Source: Phoebastria nigripes (Eukaryota; Chordata; Aves; Procellariiformes; Diomedeidae). Taken from it: DNA of 64,000 nucleotides. The notes under the pieces are model-generated. The model was not told the DNA's origin, did no database searches, and worked only from the letters and a program-made list of their open reading frames with translations. Within the stretch, counting starts at the first letter, position 1, and each line of letters begins with the position of its first letter. Position numbers and translations under genes: made by a program. Shown in pieces: positions 37,266 through 49,347 of the stretch. The stretch is taken from the NCBI GenBank assembly GCA_035582835.1, contig JAYKAV010000922.1, forward strand, positions 966,329-1,030,328, in the 5' to 3' direction.

Positions 37266-38939
37266 TCAATCCAACAGGTCCATGTCCTTCTTATGTTCAG
37301 GGCCCCACAGCTGAATGCCGTACTCCAGGTGGGGTCTTACGAGAGCAGAGTAGAGGGGGAGAATCACCTCTCTTGATNTGCTGGTCATGCTTCTTNTTAT
37401 GTAGCCCAGGATATGGTTGGCTTTCTGGGCTGCAAGTGCACTTTGCCAGGTCATGTTGAGCTTCTCATCAGCCAACACCCCCAAGTCCTTCCCCTCAGGG
37501 CTGCTCTCAATCCATTCTCCACCCAGCCTGTATTTGTGCTTGGGATTGCCCCGACCCATGTGCAGGACCTTGCACTTGGCCTTGTTGAAATTCATGAGGT
37601 TCACGGGGCCCACTTCTCTAGCCTGTCAAGGTCCCTCTGGATGGCATCCNNTCCCTCNNGCGTGTCGACTGCACCACACAGCTTGGTGTCATCTGCAAAC
37701 TTGCTGAGGGTGCACTCAATCCCACTGTCCATGTCGCCGACAAAGATGTAAAACAATGCCAGTCCCAATATCGACCCCTGAGGAATGCCACTCATCACTG
37801 GTCTCCACGTGGACATCAAGCTGTTGACTACAACTCTTTGAGTGCAACCATCCATCCAATTCCTTATCCACCGAGTGGTCCGTCCATCAAATCCATGTCT
37901 CTCCAATTTAGAGACAAGGATGTTGTGTGGGACAGCATCAAGTGCTTTGCACAAGTCCAGGTAGATGACGTCAGTTGCTCTTCCCTCATCCACCAACGCT
38001 GTAACCCTGTTGTAGAAGGCCACCAAATTTTTCAGGCGCAATTTGCCCTTAGTGAAGCCATGTTGGCTGTCACCAATCACCTCCTTATTTCCCATGTGCC
38101 TTAGCATAGTTTCCAGGAGGATCTGTTCCATCATCTTCCCAGGCACAGAGGTGAGACTGACTGGCCTATAGTTCCGCAGGTCTTCCTTTTTCCCCTTTTT
38201 AAAAATGGGNGTTATGNTTCCCCTTTTCCAGTCAGTGGGAACTTCACCGGACTGCCATGACTTCTCAAATATGATGGATAATGGCTTAGCAACTTCATTC
38301 GCCANTTCACTCAGGACCCACGGATGGATCTCATNNGGTCCCATGGACTTGTGCACCTTCAGGTTCCTTAGATGGTCTCGAACCTGATCTTCTCCTACAG
38401 TGGGCAGNTCTTCATTCTCCCAGTCCCTTTGCCTTCTGCNGCTTGGGCNGTGAGGCTTGAGCACTTGCTGGTGAAGACCAAGGCAAAAAAGTCACTGAGT
38501 ACCTCCGCCTTCACCGTATCCTGGGTAACCAGGTCTCCCGTTTCATTCTGGAGANGGCCCACATTTTCCCTAGTCTTCCTTTTATCCCTGACATACCTAC
38601 AGAAGCTTTTCTTGTTGCCCTTGATGTCCCTGGCCAGATTTAATTCTATCAGGGCTTCAGCTCTCCTGATCCCTGGCTGCTCAGACAATTTCTCTGTATT
38701 CCTCCCAGGATAGCTGTCCTTGCTTCCACCCTCTGTAGGCTTCCTTTTTGTGTTTGAGTGTGTCCAGGAGCTCCTTNTTCATCCATGCAGGCCTCCTGGC
38801 NTTTTTGCCCNATTTCCTCTTTGTTGGGATGCATTGCTCCTGAGCTTGGAGGNGGTGATCCTTGAATATTAAACAGCTTTCTTGGGCCCCTCTTCCCTCC
38901 AGGGCTTTGTCCCATGGCACTCTACCAAGCAGATCCCTG
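37266..38939 (-). pseudogene. CR1 ORF2, linker and reverse-transcriptase domain, broken
   Basis: The linker (38465-38939) leads to the RT. In the minus frame 37601-38464 there are 288 open codons with fingers/palm motifs in order: [28 protein letters not shown], motif A as [15 protein letters not shown] with its catalytic Asp, motif B as [10 protein letters not shown], and motif C as FADD. All catalytic aspartates are present. Lesions: an indel in the AAAGGG run at 38424-38430, a one-base loss at 37603-37608 (relatives at about 234-245 keep CCCATG), and TGA at 37266-37268 where relatives read GAGCG(A/G) (LLERV). Because of these it would yield only pieces, although the active site itself looks intact. 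Confidence 0.92.
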
Positions 38940-39830
38940 AAGAGGCCAAAGTCTACTCTCCTGAAGTCCAGGATAGTAAGCTTGCTGTGTGCCCTCCTCG
39001 GTGCCCTAAAGATCTTGAACTCCACCATTTCATCGCCATTGCGGCCAAGGCTGCTCTTGAGCTTCACATTCCCCACCAGCCCCTCCTTGTTGGTGAGAAC
39101 AAGGTCCAGCATAGCACCTCTCCTCGTTGGCTCCTCTGTCACTTGGAGAAGGAAGTTATCATCGATGCATTCCAGAACCTCTCGGATTGCTTATGCTCTG
39201 CCGTGTTGTCCCTCCAACAGATATCGGGGTGGTTGAAGTCCCCCATGAGGACCAGGGCTTGTGAACGTGAGGCTGCTCCTATCTGCCTGTAGAGGGCCTC
39301 ATCCGCTTGGTCTTCCTGGTCCCGTGGCCTGTAGCAGACCCCCACCGTAATGTCACCTGTCCCTGCCCTCCCTTTAATGCTGACCCATAAGCTCTTGGTC
39401 GGCTCCTCATCCATNCCCAGGCAGAGCTCCATGCACTCCAGCTGCTCANTGACANAGAGGGCGACACCCNCTCCTCNTCTCCCCTGCCTGTCCTTCCTAA
39501 AGAGCCTGTGTCCCTCCATCCCAACACTCCAATCATAGGAGCCATCCCACCACATCTCTGTGATGCCAATAAGATCATAGCCCTGCAGGCGCGTGCACNT
39601 CTCTAACTCCTCTTGTTTGTTCCCCATGCTACGTGCGTTTGCCTAGAGGCATTTAAGTTGGGCCCCCGATGAAGCTGACTTACTGGCTGGAGTGGGTGGA
39701 ATTCCTTGTGCTGCTCTTCAGGCGCTCTCCTGCTGACCTGTGATCCTTCTGCAGGCTCTGGGCATCTATTGCTGGCCCTGGCATCAAACTGGTAGGAGTG
39801 GGATGGACTGAGGTTCCCCTCCCCCAGCAA
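38940..39830 (-). pseudogene. CR1 ORF2, N-terminus and APE-type endonuclease, broken
   Basis: The endonuclease nicks target DNA to start reverse transcription. Starting from the ATG at 39625-39627, residues include GITEMWWD with the catalytic Glu (about residue 24), VCYRPRD, and LMGDFNHPD with the Asp and Asn (about 130-132). Upstream, the conserved ANARS block with its Asn is cut off by TAG at 39643-39645. A one-base loss near 39173-39180 shifts the frame before VTEEPTRRGAML. At the place where the family has Ser-Asp-His before EMVEF, this copy reads Asn-Gly-Asp (about 39030), so the general-base His is lost. The first ORF2 codons (from 39830) lie right after the ORF1 stop in another frame. 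Confidence 0.88.
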
Positions 39831-39832
39831 CT

Positions 39833-40918
39833 TTAATTTAAAGCCCTCTTCACCAGCTTGGCAAGCCTATGACTGAAGATGCTCTTCCCCTTCTCTGACA
39901 GATGGACCCCATCAGCCCCCAGTAGACCAGGTTTCTCAAAGCGAGTCCCATGGTCTAAGTAGCTGAACCCCTGGCTGTGGCACCAGTCCTGAAACCATTT
40001 GTTGACTCGCCAGATTCGACTGGCCTTTTCAAACCCCTTCCCTTTGACTGGCAGGATTGATGAAAAAACCACTTGCGCTCCAGAGTCCCTTACCGCCACT
40101 CCCAGGGCTCTGTAATCCTTCCTGATACTCCTCAGACTGCTCCTGGCTGTATCACTGGTGCCCACGTGAAACAGCAGCAGTGGGTAATAGTCAGTGGACT
40201 GTACAAGGCTTGGTAGCCTCTCGGTGACATCCCTGATGTGAGGCCCCGGTAAGCAGCACACCTCTCTAGAGAGTGCATCAGGTTGGCAAATGGGTGCCTC
40301 CGTACCTCTCAGACGAGAGTCGCTCACTACTATCACCCATTGCCTTTTCTTAGTTGCGCTGGTTGTTATACGGGGGGCAGATCGGGCTGCCTTACTCGGC
40401 TCCAGCATCTCTCCTGGTGTGACAGGACTTTCCTCTTCAGCCTGCAGAGCAGTGAAGCGGTTCTGCAAGGGCACCTCAGGCTTCGGGAGAAGTCTCTTCC
40501 TCCTGCTTGTCGTTGCCATTGCAACCACCCATTCTTCTGCATTATTGGCCCCCCCGCTCCCTTCTGTGTGTGCCGGTGGGGGAGTTTTTGGCTGTTTGGC
40601 CGTGGGCTGTGGGTCCGCTGCAGACTGCGCTTGGAACCAGCTATCTAACTCCTTCTCCACCTCCCTGATGTTATGCAGCCTTCTCACTGCCTCCTGCAGC
40701 TCAGCCACCTGCTGCAGGAGGTCCTCCACCTGGGCACACCTTGTGCAGGCAGGTCTGCCGCCTGTCCCTGCCCCAGGAGAAAGGTCTAGGCACTTTGTGC
40801 AGTCTGAGGTCTCCACCACAGCCTCTCCCTTCAGCAGTTCCGCCTGGGCAGAGGCATCGGCCACCACTGGGGTAGATGGTGCAGATCCCCCNGCCAGAGC
40901 TGCAGCCTTTGCTCTCAA
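39833..40918 (-). pseudogene. CR1 ORF1 protein with SGNH esterase domain, uninterrupted frame
   Basis: ORF1 of CR1 is an RNA-binding, self-associating protein with an esterase domain. This copy is open for 361 codons. In order: Cys pairs CTKC (40-43) and CTRC (58-61), resembling a zinc knuckle; a heptad-like coiled coil at about 63-95; a Pro-rich and basic hinge; and an SGNH hydrolase domain at about 193-361. Block I reads VSDSRL with the Ser nucleophile at 201. The Asp and His of block V (DGVHLS) are at 336 and 339. Block III reads HVGTSD where SGNH enzymes usually have GTND, so the oxyanion Asn is Ser at 255. There is no in-frame ATG at the front: the frame opens after a TGA and the first likely start is a TTG, so the true N-terminus is probably damaged. 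Confidence 0.88.
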
Positions 40919-43682
40919 TAAGTGCCCACCATTCTGCCTTGAGAGTCAGGCAGGATGAGTGCCCTTGACCTGTGCAGATGGTCACAGAACACTGCCCGGT
41001 TGCTGGGTTATGTGTGCTTCAAGTCTCCCACTCGGCCAGTGGAATGCCAATGATCATCCCACCCAGTGACCCAGTTCTGATTTTATGGGACTGGGGCAAT
41101 AATATTGTAAAATTCTTTTAATAACCTTAGGTGGTATCTTCAAAACTGAGTGAAAATCTTGAGTGTCTGCTTTTTAGGGTATTATCCTGAAACACTGAAG
41201 TATTGATGTTTCAGAAAGACAGATCCTTTGATATCTTTTACAAGATATTTTTCATTACAAAAAATAAAAGCCAAAAGATTTAATCCCTATCGGAGCAGGT
41301 CAGGCTAAGTCAGACTTACAAGCTGTACTCTGATGTGAAAAAGAAGTGGAATGAGTGGTTGCAACTTTTTTTGTTTGAGTTCTTGTATGATGACAATCTG
41401 CGTTATAAAGGCTGTTTGGAGAATCTTTTTCTAGTAGTGCTTTGTGAACCTATGAACCTTTATGCATCTTCATCTCTTTCTGATAGTTGTTTTGTGTCTT
41501 CCACCATGGTGCATAGTAATTTTTCACTGAATTACCACAGAGATTTACTGAGGCTGTCCCAAGGTTCCTGTGCTTTTTGTCTTGCCAGTCTGCATAGATC
41601 CTTTTTTTATTTTGTTCTTAAAATTGTGTTTCATATTATACATAGCAGGGATTTTGGTTTTGCAGATAATAGAAAGATCTTCATGCAGTCTTGAAACGCA
41701 CTAAAAATGTGGCAAGATGAATACTGCTGTCTTATTGTGATTAATCAAGATTCAATAAAGAAGATTTGGCATCAAGCTGTCTTCTGTAATTGCTAATAAG
41801 AGGAGCATTATAACCAGTACCAAATCATAAGTATATAGATTAATATTCTTATACAGTTAAGTTGTGAGTAAAACCTAAGTTTGTTTAATTGATACTGCAA
41901 TACTTCAAATATGTTAAAGATAGTTACCGTTGGATGGCTGTCTTTAATGTGCAGGCATATTTTTCATAAATTCTCATACAGAGGTAAAAATAAATCCATG
42001 ACATGGATCATTCATCACTCATCATTTTATTTGTACTGTCACCATTTAAACTTTCTCTTTGCAGAGCAGATAATAGGCAATCAGTCAGTAATTTAGGATG
42101 GCTTCTGTCCTGAATGATCAAAATTTCGCATAAATGTTTAAGACTTTTTTTCTTTAAAAAAAAAAAAAAGAAACCTTGTGACATATAAATTTTCCCATCT
42201 CATAACAAGAACTGAAATACACGCGACTCAGAATAAATCTTAATAAAAAAATCCAAATCTAAAGTCATTTGATACGGTATTACTATTTATCAGGCAAATA
42301 TTATAATGTGGATTGATAACAAGAAAACTCACACTTAAAAATAATATATGTAGAAAAATATTAAAATCCCATTCAGGTTCTTTTTTCATTCAAGTTTCTT
42401 GTTAAATTCAATTTCCCTGTGAAGATCTCATAAAAAAAAATCCACTTAGTATGAGCCTTACCATACTTACTGAGTTTAACACACAGACTTCAGTGAATTT
42501 AATCTGGGAAACAGTTGTCAACATGCAATGCATATGTGCTCGTAGATACGAAATGACAAATCCCAACATGTGCTAAAAGACTTAACCTGTTGTTTGCACA
42601 GAGTGAGAGAAAGGCACCAAGGATATTTGACAATATTAGTCACACTAAATTATTCTATACATAGGCATCCCTATATAATCTGTATAATAAAAAATTTGCA
42701 AGGTATACATTTCTCTGTGTGTGTAATTTTGACACAGAACACAAGAAGCTCAAAATTTGTATTTGTAAACTTGACATTCACTGGAAAGGCAATTGGTGAA
42801 TGAGGACATTTTTGTTTTGTTCCAGCCTCCTCTCCAGGTTCTCCTCTTCCATTTCCTCTTTCACTTCTGAGTTGCCGTCTGGGCTGCCAGCTCTTCACAG
42901 CTGGAAGTTGTCTTTTTGTGCACACTTTTTGTACTGTGGGTCCTCATGATCTGTTGGATGACTCTACACCTGCAGCTCTGAGTGATTACAGATGGAATAT
43001 GTATTAGGGTAAAGACACCTTCACATCATAAATAGCCATACTTTATTTAACTAGTTAGGTTTAATTATTCTATGGTCACAGGAGAAAAATCTTACATGCA
43101 TGCACACTGGTTTGGTAAGGTCTGCGTAGTTTAGTTTTTAGCCATGGACAGCAGCATATTCATAGGTCTGGGTTCACCTCACTCAACCTTAAGGTAGAAG
43201 CAGGGTCACATTGCCCAGTCAGTGGAGAAGGTTACATTCAGGTGTGATTCATATTTACATATGCTGAATTGCTCCCTGGAAATGCTTTATTCACCATATG
43301 GGGAGACAAAGTTGACTAGGCTTCTAACATAGGCAATTAAAATTAGCTGAAATCTGTCCAGGTCCTACTGTACACATCTACTCCTCTTTCACCTCTTTTC
43401 CCTTCCTCCCTCACAAAGATGAGACTGCTATAGGGAACGCTGTGCTTTCTGTAGCATTTGGCATAATACCTGCTGAACAAACTTCCACCTTTCATGAAGG
43501 TTTCCTTTCTGAAGCCTTCTATAAAATCACACAGTACTTTTAAGTGCCTGTATGACTAGTCCTAGCATACGTGTGGTAGTAGATCTTTGTGGTGAATAAA
43601 GGGAACAATCTTGCAAACTCTGGATTTCCTGGGGATCAACCCTTATGTCAGTAGTTTTCTCACTGCCTTTTCGTAAAATTAG

Positions 43683-43846
43683 GCGAGGAACACCCAGCAA
43701 CTGGTTGGCAGAAAGTCAAAATACCAATGGAAAACGTGTTAACATTAGTAAAAGTGCATATGGACATCTTGAAGATGATGCTGCATTTCCTACAGTATCC
43801 ACAGTAGATGAATTCAGAAAAAATTCTATTTTGAATTTCAGATTGA
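43683..43846 (+). other. Candidate 164-nt exon (ab initio)
   Basis: After a pyrimidine-rich run and AATTAG (to 43682), 54 complete codons are open, ending at TTGA|GTAAGG (donor at 43847). The peptide is well mixed, with short words such as RGTPSNWLAESQ and GHLEDDAAFPTVSTVDEF. It looks more like real protein than the AT-rich noise around it, but I cannot name a family. The acceptor is mediocre (AAAATTAG) and the last exon base is A rather than G. It starts after two bases of a codon and ends after one, which does not match the candidate at 53541 as a direct partner. Confidence 0.28.
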
Positions 43847-46800
43847 GTAAGGTCATAAACCTCAGCCACTGCATTCAGTGCTTCTTCAGCAGTTCAGAAA
43901 TAGGAATCATAATTAGTAGTGAGCTAGGTGTCTGTGTTTAATGCAAAATGTATTCCACATCTTGGATGGTTATATATGACTGAATTATTGATTTTAATTG
44001 TATCTGTCAGAATTTAGCTGCTCATGCACATGTGTGATATACCTTAATCATTTGTAGGCAGGCACATGCCTCTTTAAGACTCGTTTCCTGTGTAGATAAT
44101 ATACTGCAGTTCCCTGGAGACCTTATATGCATATCACAAAAGCCAGCACAAACAGCAGGCTTGCTAAAACCAAAACAAGTGATTAATATTAATTCCTATA
44201 CTCCACTTTTGTCAAAGGTTTTGGAATCAGCATTTTTTTTTTGTCCTGGGAGAACATAAAATAGGAATACAAATGCTAGGATGCCTATGTAGCAGTCTAC
44301 TTTTATGTCAGAGGTTGCTATTTTTTAACTTACTTGCATAATAAAAATGGTACATCAACAGGGTTTCTTTCCCCCTCTGGTTTTACTCTAGACAGTTCTT
44401 CCCCATGTTTTTTCTTTAATTTAAGATGGAAAAAATAATTATATGGCATTACATAGTCACTACAGATAAGTTATAATAGCTATTACAGTACTTTTAAAAC
44501 AATATATATTACAGGTAATCAACAAAAATATGTTCCTGACCATACTTCTATATAAAAACTAATCATGTGCCAAGACCCTCTCATTCCCCATCTCCTTTAT
44601 TGTATCTTGTTTCCTTTTTCCTTATTTGGAAATGTCATCAGCATGTGACTGAGGTGAAAAAAGATGATCTACACTTGGTACTTGATAATAAAGGGTTTGT
44701 ACTTCTGTAGAAGCTTTTCAAGAGCTAATTAGAACAAAGAAGCTGATCTTTACTAAAAATAACATCTTTAAATATTCCAGTGAAAAGTTAGGTTATACTC
44801 ACTAAATTACCATCTGGAAGACTTCCTGAGCAGCACAAATGCAGTATTAAAATAAGGATTTATTGTCATTATGATTTTAAAAATAAATAAATAAACAAGT
44901 TATGCTCTCTCAAAAAAGCTAATATAGAGTTTTCAGCTTGTCAATGTCTTATCTTGTAAGCTCAGTATAAATGGCAGAATCAACAACAGTGGAAACACTA
45001 GAATTTGTTCCATTGAGGATCTGTTTTTTTCTAAATATTTATGACTGTTACTATCTAGTGATTTTTTTTTTTTTTTAAAGTAAATTTAGTGATTTGGAAT
45101 TCCCTTTTCTTTTTATAAACTCCTGAAATATCTACTAAAATAGTTTTATATCCACTTATGTTCGTGTTTACCTTTTGAGGTCTGGAAAAAACAGCGCTAT
45201 ACCCTTCAGACTTATCCTAATTCTTCTGTATTTAAACGTGATTTTCCAGGAGATTTTCACTAATGGAATTTTTCAGATATATTTCTGTTTCTAGAAAATG
45301 GTATCTTTTAGCAATTAATTTGAAGAAAAAAAAAATTTAAGCGTGTGAGGAATTGCATTTATGTTATGTGAATAAAGCCACTTCTGACTTCTGAGTTGAA
45401 AAATTTGGTCCTCAGTCCACATCGTTCTACCAAGTGGTTCACTGGTGAGCTGAAACCTACTTCTTTTTAAGTGCTATTCTAGCAATGACTGACTTGCCTG
45501 ATATATCTACTGATACTGCTTTTCTCATTAATCTTTGTTAAAAAGGTCAAGCAGTATGTGTTCCATGATCACGGAGTACTTTTCATATAGATGACTTCCA
45601 TAAGGTATCTGATACAAAGTATTTCAAAACACTATGTAAATTTGAATTAATTCATTTAAAACATGTACGAATTTTAAGAAATATCATGTGACCATTAATT
45701 AAAAGTAATGCTTTAATGCATACAGAGTTTAAGTCAATATTGGATCCTGAATTCTTAAATGCTCAGTTGTACAGACAGCTGTACTATTGTAAGGGAAAAT
45801 CCTTAATTCTACTCGGTCTCAGTTGTGAATTAGTCCCACTGCAAGCCAGCTTCTTATTTCAAGATCTCTGTTTTGGTAATAGCTGACAAGATAGCTCAAA
45901 GTACACACTGTTGACTTTAAGATCACGAAGGCTTTCTTGAGAATTATGTGGGCATAGAGAACAGAGATTAAACTTTTAGCATAAGGCTGGACTTGTTAAC
46001 AGTTAAAGCAAACTTTTTATGCATGGTAATGGAATAAATATGGAAATTGAAAAGGGAGGATGAATGCTCAATAAGAAGAAAAGTAATTTTTACTGTTTTT
46101 TTCCCCTGAAGTATAAACATACTAAATTATTCAGACTATAATAAGGGGAGGTAGCCTATGAAATTATATCTCTAAATCCATCCATACTATAGTTGTGTGG
46201 AAGATATAAAAGCTGAAAGCAAAACCCATTAAAACAGTATACTGATTATTTGTTAATCTATGGATTGTTTTAGTTTACATTCTTTTGTTCTTTTTCTTCC
46301 TACTGTTAGATAGAAAAAAAAGCATTGCAAAGGTTTTTATAAAGTACTTGCATTATAGCATCTAGACAAACAGCTTAATTTTGCATGGTTCAAAATAGAT
46401 GCAGTCAACCGACAACCTCTATTTTCCAGATTATTCTTATATTTAGGGTAATGAATGTGTGGTAAACTGTTCAGGTAATGAAATGTCAACTTGTTGACTG
46501 GGATATTCTGTAGTCTCTGCTGGCCTGTTGCCAGACTTTTTTGTCCCAACCATGGAGCCTGAAGGGAAACTTTGACTACTACTGGGAATTTTGTGTCCTA
46601 ATGACATAGTGCAGGACTGTATATAGTATATAAGTCTCCTTCCTGGCACTGCCACGTTTGCAAACCCCTGCCTTATAAAATCNGTTTTGAGCACTGCATA
46701 GTTTCAAATTACCTATGAAGTTTCATTGCAATATAGCTGCATTTTAGCCTTTCCTTAGTTTCACATTCCTTTCAGAATGTCATTCAGAAGAAAGGTTGCA

Positions 46801-47903
46801 GTTCTGAAATTTGTTGGTACAGTCCTTGGTTTCTAACTTAACTTGTCTTTTAAGTGCGATCCCGCTTACAGATGGTAAATTGGTGGTCAGGGAAGTTAAT
46901 GATGGAATTGATGTCCTACAACTAGGCAACACAACTGGATGCTAGCTNGTGTGGGGTTTTTTATTTTATTTTTGCTATCGGAACAGAACTTAAGGAAGAA
47001 AAAATATGCTTGACAGTTTATTACCATTATTAAAGGAATATGACTTTCTGATAGTTGGTGCACCACCTAAATGAGTACAACTTTGCCTTATGTCTGCTTA
47101 GTATATTTTCCTGTTGATTCTTGATGGTATGTGATCTCATAAGAACTCCCTAAATCATTACAATATCATTCTCTGAGCATGGCTGCATATGTTGGGACTG
47201 GAAATGTATTTACCATGGTGTCCAGCCCATGCTGCAAAACCAGGGAGAGTGATTCTTAAGTTCGTACAACATAATGTTTCAGTGGTGCTGAAGGTTACCT
47301 TCCTGACCAAACTTATCACTTGTTTGTCAGAGTCCTGTGATGTCTCCCTCTTTCTCCTCTGAGAGACCCAGAATATTTTTAAATGTTACAGTTTTTGGCT
47401 GTCTACTTCTGTTACTCTCATGGTTAAGATTTCTGAAAGTATTGTTTTTCAGAACTTCTTGTCAATATCTAAAATTTCACTGAATTTGTAAGCCAGGGTC
47501 TTAGATTGTGACTCTTGTCCAAATCACTTGGTGAAATATCAGAACAAGGAGTTAGAAGTCTAATCTCAAATTACAAAATAATTTTTTAAATTATTTTTTC
47601 CATAAATGGATAACACAAGCTGTCGAGGCTCTTGTTTTACCTGAGGAATGTGCTGTGCTTCTTTTACAAATATGTTGAATGGAGAGCATAGGAGACAGTT
47701 GAAAAGTATTCAACTTCAAAATACTCTCAGATGAAGTTTAAGATATAAATGAATCACCGGAGTGTTTTTCAGGTGTTCTTATTCACCTTTAATTCATTCA
47801 GAAGTTTTTATATGCTAAGGTTTAATAAAAAAAGGGATACTTAAAGTAGCTTAGGATTCTTTTTTAACAAATGGGTTACTCTTCTCTAGTATATGGTAGA
47901 ACA

Positions 47904-47941
47904 TTATCTAATCTAGAACAGATTATCTTATCTAGAACAGA
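47904..47941. repeat. 19-bp tandem duplication
   Basis: TTATCTAATCTAGAACAGA is followed at once by a copy with one change (TTATCTTATCTAGAACAGA). Two units only. Confidence 0.85.
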
Positions 47942-49309
47942 TCAACTTGGTTTTGGTGTTTATAAGAGCTCAGATAGTTTTTGCTATTGAGAGCAAGTGG
48001 GAAGGTAAACAATTTATGGGACCAGGCCAGATGCCTCAAGTAGAGCAGATGAGATATAGTTTGAACCCAGGGAGATGTATGAACACCAGGAATATGTGTG
48101 CCTAAGAGAATTTTTCCTTTTTACTCATGTTCTGATCTCTCCCTAACATCCTGTAATACATAGCTGGAAAGGAAAAGGTGGACGGACTTTGTTATGGTTT
48201 AGTGCTTGTGTGTGTTAGAGTTGAAACGTGGTGAAGACTGGTAAGCAGAAAATACTAACTTTTTTCCTTCCCACTTTATTGAACCCCCCTAAATCCTTTA
48301 TGCTCAGAAACGTTACTTTCTATAATGCCTTACACACTTGCCTTTGCATTATGTAACCTGCGTCCAAAGAGAGAAATGTCATAATTTGAGATTTATGCTG
48401 TAATTCTAACAGCATTCACTGTCTCTAGATAACTGGGAGGAGGCATGGGAAATTTCCTAATAACCTTGTGAAGAAAGCTCACCTCCATCTGAAGGCTGCC
48501 TTGCTACAGTTGTCTTTTTGAGCTAAGAGCCTGTTTCCCCACCTTGCCTTTTTACTCTATTCTTGTTTGTATCTAAGGACTTGTATTAAGTGCTACTAAA
48601 ATAAATTTATTAAAGTGATCTTCTACTACACTAATGGTGAAAGTTAACTTTCACTGCTCCCTGAAGGGGAAAGCATATCAGCAATTGAGGCGTTACCCTT
48701 GCTGTTCTGTGAACCTTGCCGTGATGTATGAAAGATGTCTTGAATTATTCAGTGTTCCTTGTTAGTTATGTTTCTCCTTGGTTTCTCTGTGTAGCTGATG
48801 TCATTTGCAGAGATGAGTTTTTTATTATGTGGATAGAGCCCAGATTTGTGAAAAATATCTCCCTTTTTTATTTTTGTTATGTCTAAGAGGTAGCATTTAG
48901 CTGCTGACATTTTCTATTTATCCTCCTTTTAGGATATGAACTGTTTGGAAAACTTTAGAAAATGAATATTACTTTGTTGCTTAAACTTCCTACACTGGTG
49001 GAAAAAAACTTACAGAACGTTGCAATAATGCTGATGCTTGCAGTCCTTAGGGTAATTTAGTGCTGAGATCACAGAGAATGCTTAACAGGATAAGCATTCC
49101 CATTCTGTTTTATTTAAAATGACCTCTACGTATAGGTACACCTATTTCTGAAATTCTACTTGTTTACATTTCACACTTGAATGCACATCCATAAAGACAA
49201 CCTTTCATAAAAGCAAAATGCACGTACAGACAAACTTAGAGTTTTTATTTAAAGCTCTCTTCTAGAGTTACCAGGTTTCTCTTAGTTTGGTTAATCTTAA
49301 ATTACTACC

Positions 49310-49347
49310 AAAAAAAAAAAAAAAAAAAAGGAAAAAAAAAAAAGAGA
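49310..49347. repeat. Poly-A tract
   Basis: Twenty A, GG, twelve A, then GAGAGA. No AATAAA signal or gene-like sequence just upstream, so there is no support for a processed pseudogene. Confidence 0.85.

Larger units (their letters stand above)
36801..41090 (-). mobile_element. CR1 LINE, nearly full length (about 4.3 kb)
   Basis: Read on the minus strand: a 5' region (about 40919-41090), ORF1 (39833-40918), then ORF2 with endonuclease, linker, RT and C-terminal parts, stop TAG at 36898-36900, a short UTR and an octamer-type tail (ATTCTGTGATTCTATGAT, 36801-36818). Full-length bird CR1s are about 4.5 kb, so little or nothing is missing. The right boundary is uncertain by some tens of bases because there is no target duplication. 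Roughly 28 isolated n calls lie inside. Long copies are rare compared with truncated ones. It has several ORF2 lesions and cannot be autonomous. Confidence 0.93.

Noticed and set aside
40290..40958. 222-codon plus-strand open frame
   Set aside because: It is the antisense shadow of CR1 ORF1, whose protein motifs are on the minus strand.
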